From an uncultured Christensenellaceae bacterium (GTDB taxonomy: Bacteria; Bacillota; Clostridia; Christensenellales; Borkfalkiaceae): 64,000 nucleotides of DNA. This document shows, piece after piece, positions 62,793-64,000 of the stretch (its first letter is position 1; each line of letters begins with the position of its first letter). The notes under the pieces are model-generated. The model worked only from the letters and a program-made list of their open reading frames with translations, did not search any database and was not told where the DNA came from. Location of the stretch: assembly GCA_910588695.1 (NCBI GenBank), contig CAJUOV010000002.1, positions 1 to 64,000 on the forward strand, written 5' to 3'. The translations under genes and the position numbers were made by a program.

Positions 62793-63999
62793 CGAGTTGA
62801 TTGCAAAGGCGGAACAGAGACTTGATCCGCTTTTCAAAAAAATCGATGAAACGGCGCTCTTCAATCAGCAAAAAGTTCTCTCCGCTTTTGCGGAAGAGAG
62901 AATCGCCGCGCGGCACTTTTTGCAAACGAACGGCTACGGTTACGGCGACGAGGGCAGAGACGCGCTTGCCCGTGTGTTCGCGCGCGCGTTCGGTGCGGAA
63001 CGGGCGATCGTTTCGCCTGCGCTTTTGAGCGGTACGCACACGATCAACGTGGCGCTTTTCGGCATTCTGCGCCCGAACGATCGGGCGCTTATCATTACGG
63101 GAACACCCTATGATACAATCCGCAAAGTGCTCTGGGGAGAGGGGAACGGCTCGTTCAAAGATTTCGGAATCAAGTTCGACGTTGTGGAGCTCGACGGGGG
63201 GAAACCCGATTATCCGGCGATTGCCGCGGCGCTTAAATCGCAAGACTATAAAATGGTCTATATTCAGCGTTCGCGCGGATACGAACTGCGAGATTCGTTT
63301 ACGGTCGGCGAGATCGGCGAAATGTGCTATTTTGTGCGCAACCGCGGTTTTGGCGGTTGTATTTTCTGCGACAACTGTTACGGCGAGTTTGCCGAAGAGA
63401 AGGAACCGACAGAAGTCGGCGTCGATCTGATGGCGGGTTCGCTCATTAAAAACGCGGGGGGCGGACTTGCGCCCACGGGAGGGTATATCGCGGGCAGAGA
63501 GCCGTTTATGGGGCTTGCAGAGGGGCGTCTGACTGCGCCTTCCGTCGGGGCGGAAGTGGGCTCCTATGCCTACGGTTACCGTCTTTTTTATCAGGGCTTC
63601 TTTCTGGCGCCGCACGTTGTCGCGCAGATCCTCAAAGGAGGACTGTTGATCGGGGCTTGCCTCGAATCGCTCGGCTACCGTACTTATCCGAAGACGGACA
63701 AAATTCCCGCAGATATAACCCGCGCCGTTCGCTTCGAAACCGAAAAACAGTTGACCGATTTTATTGTTTCCGTGCAGGAATGCTCCCCCGTAGATTCGTT
63801 TGTACGTCCCGAAGCGTGGGATATGCCGGGGTATGAAGACAAAGTGATCATGGCTGCGGGCACCTTTGTGGGCGGAGCTACAAGCGAACTTTCCGCAGAC
63901 GCGCCCATCCGCGAACCTTACTTGGCGTATTTTCAAGGCGGGCTCACCTACGAACACTGTAAAATCGCCTGTAAAAAAATTCTGGAAAAGCTGGTATAA
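62782..63999 (+). CDS. YnbB-type PLP-dependent methionine gamma-lyase-like protein
   Basis: 405 residues ending one base before the window edge. It has GYGYGDEGRDALARVFARAFGAE, CDNCYGEFAEEKEPTEVGVDL and the PLP lysine in SLIKNAGGGLAPTGGYIAG. This is the family annotated as methionine gamma-lyase or aluminium resistance protein, commonly found after miaA/hfq in Firmicutes. Its real reaction is not firmly established. It overlaps miaA, so it belongs to the same operon. Confidence 0.88.
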   Translation: MKIDELIAKAEQRLDPLFKKIDETALFNQQKVLSAFAEERIAARHFLQTNGYGYGDEGRDALARVFARAFGAERAIVSPALLSGTHTINVALFGILRPNDRALIITGTPYDTIRKVLWGEGNGSFKDFGIKFDVVELDGGKPDYPAIAAALKSQDYKMVYIQRSRGYELRDSFTVGEIGEMCYFVRNRGFGGCIFCDNCYGEFAEEKEPTEVGVDLMAGSLIKNAGGGLAPTGGYIAGREPFMGLAEGRLTAPSVGAEVGSYAYGYRLFYQGFFLAPHVVAQILKGGLLIGACLESLGYRTYPKTDKIPADITRAVRFETEKQLTDFIVSVQECSPVDSFVRPEAWDMPGYEDKVIMAAGTFVGGATSELSADAPIREPYLAYFQGGLTYEHCKIACKKILEKLV

Positions 64000-64000
64000 T

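Noticed and set aside
1..64000. tRNA, rRNA, CRISPR array and phage att sites
   Set aside because: Looked for by eye on both strands; none could be supported.

Overview
The window reads as chromosomal DNA of an anaerobic, host-associated, spore-forming (or formerly spore-forming) member of the Clostridia. This is inferred from gene content: spoVAC and cwlD, a clostridial-type heterodimeric ABC exporter, strong TTGACA-N17-TATAAT promoters, AGGAGG-type ribosome sites, and very large secreted or membrane-anchored proteins including an M60-type mucinase. A lineage near Christensenellales is plausible but was not tested. I saw no rRNA, tRNA or CRISPR array.

Layout. 1-1.7 kb: a gene-poor stretch of hairpins with a 22-nt triple repeat, then an autoregulated ParE/RelE-type toxin with its antitoxin and a shortened HTH gene. 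1.8-20.4 kb: a surface/glycan block holding pnuC, a 1491-residue M60-like peptidase, a PAP2 phosphatase, a 2775-residue repeat protein, a GH43 glycosidase and a beta-propeller surface protein. 20.5-29.3 kb: an apparently intact podovirus-like head gene cluster (large terminase, small HTH protein, portal, scaffold-like protein, major capsid, two connector/DNA-stabilisation-like proteins and a coiled-coil protein) with no integrase, tail, ejection, replication or lysis genes. 29.5-38 kb: spoVAC, a DUF1858 protein, an ABC exporter pair, an extracytosolic flavin set (FMN-binding lipoprotein, ApbE, NusG_II protein), degV and cwlD. 38-39.2 kb: acyl-ACP thioesterase plus a small membrane protein.

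39.4-51 kb: an arginine cluster argG-argC-argJ-argB-argD-argF-carA-carB, making citrulline and argininosuccinate from glutamate (argH is not in the window). It is headed by three ARG-box-like sites spaced two helical turns apart. Its carB is fused in frame to a diaminopimelate epimerase (dapF) domain whose first catalytic cysteine is replaced by alanine. 51-53.9 kb: a small membrane protein, a cysteine desulfurase and ThiI (tRNA 4-thiouridine). 53.9-56 kb: a bifunctional penicillin-binding protein on the opposite strand. 56.2-64 kb: miaB-mutS-mutL-miaA and a YnbB-type PLP enzyme, nearly all translationally coupled.

Most worth following up: (1) the head-only phage island as a possible domesticated capsid, gene transfer agent or satellite; (2) the carB-dapF fusion with its missing catalytic cysteine; (3) the giant repeat protein; (4) a 30-bp perfect palindrome over the promoter and start codon of the thioesterase; (5) several genes whose -10 box sits 6-8 nt from the start codon, suggesting leaderless mRNAs; (6) a possible attenuator before pnuC.
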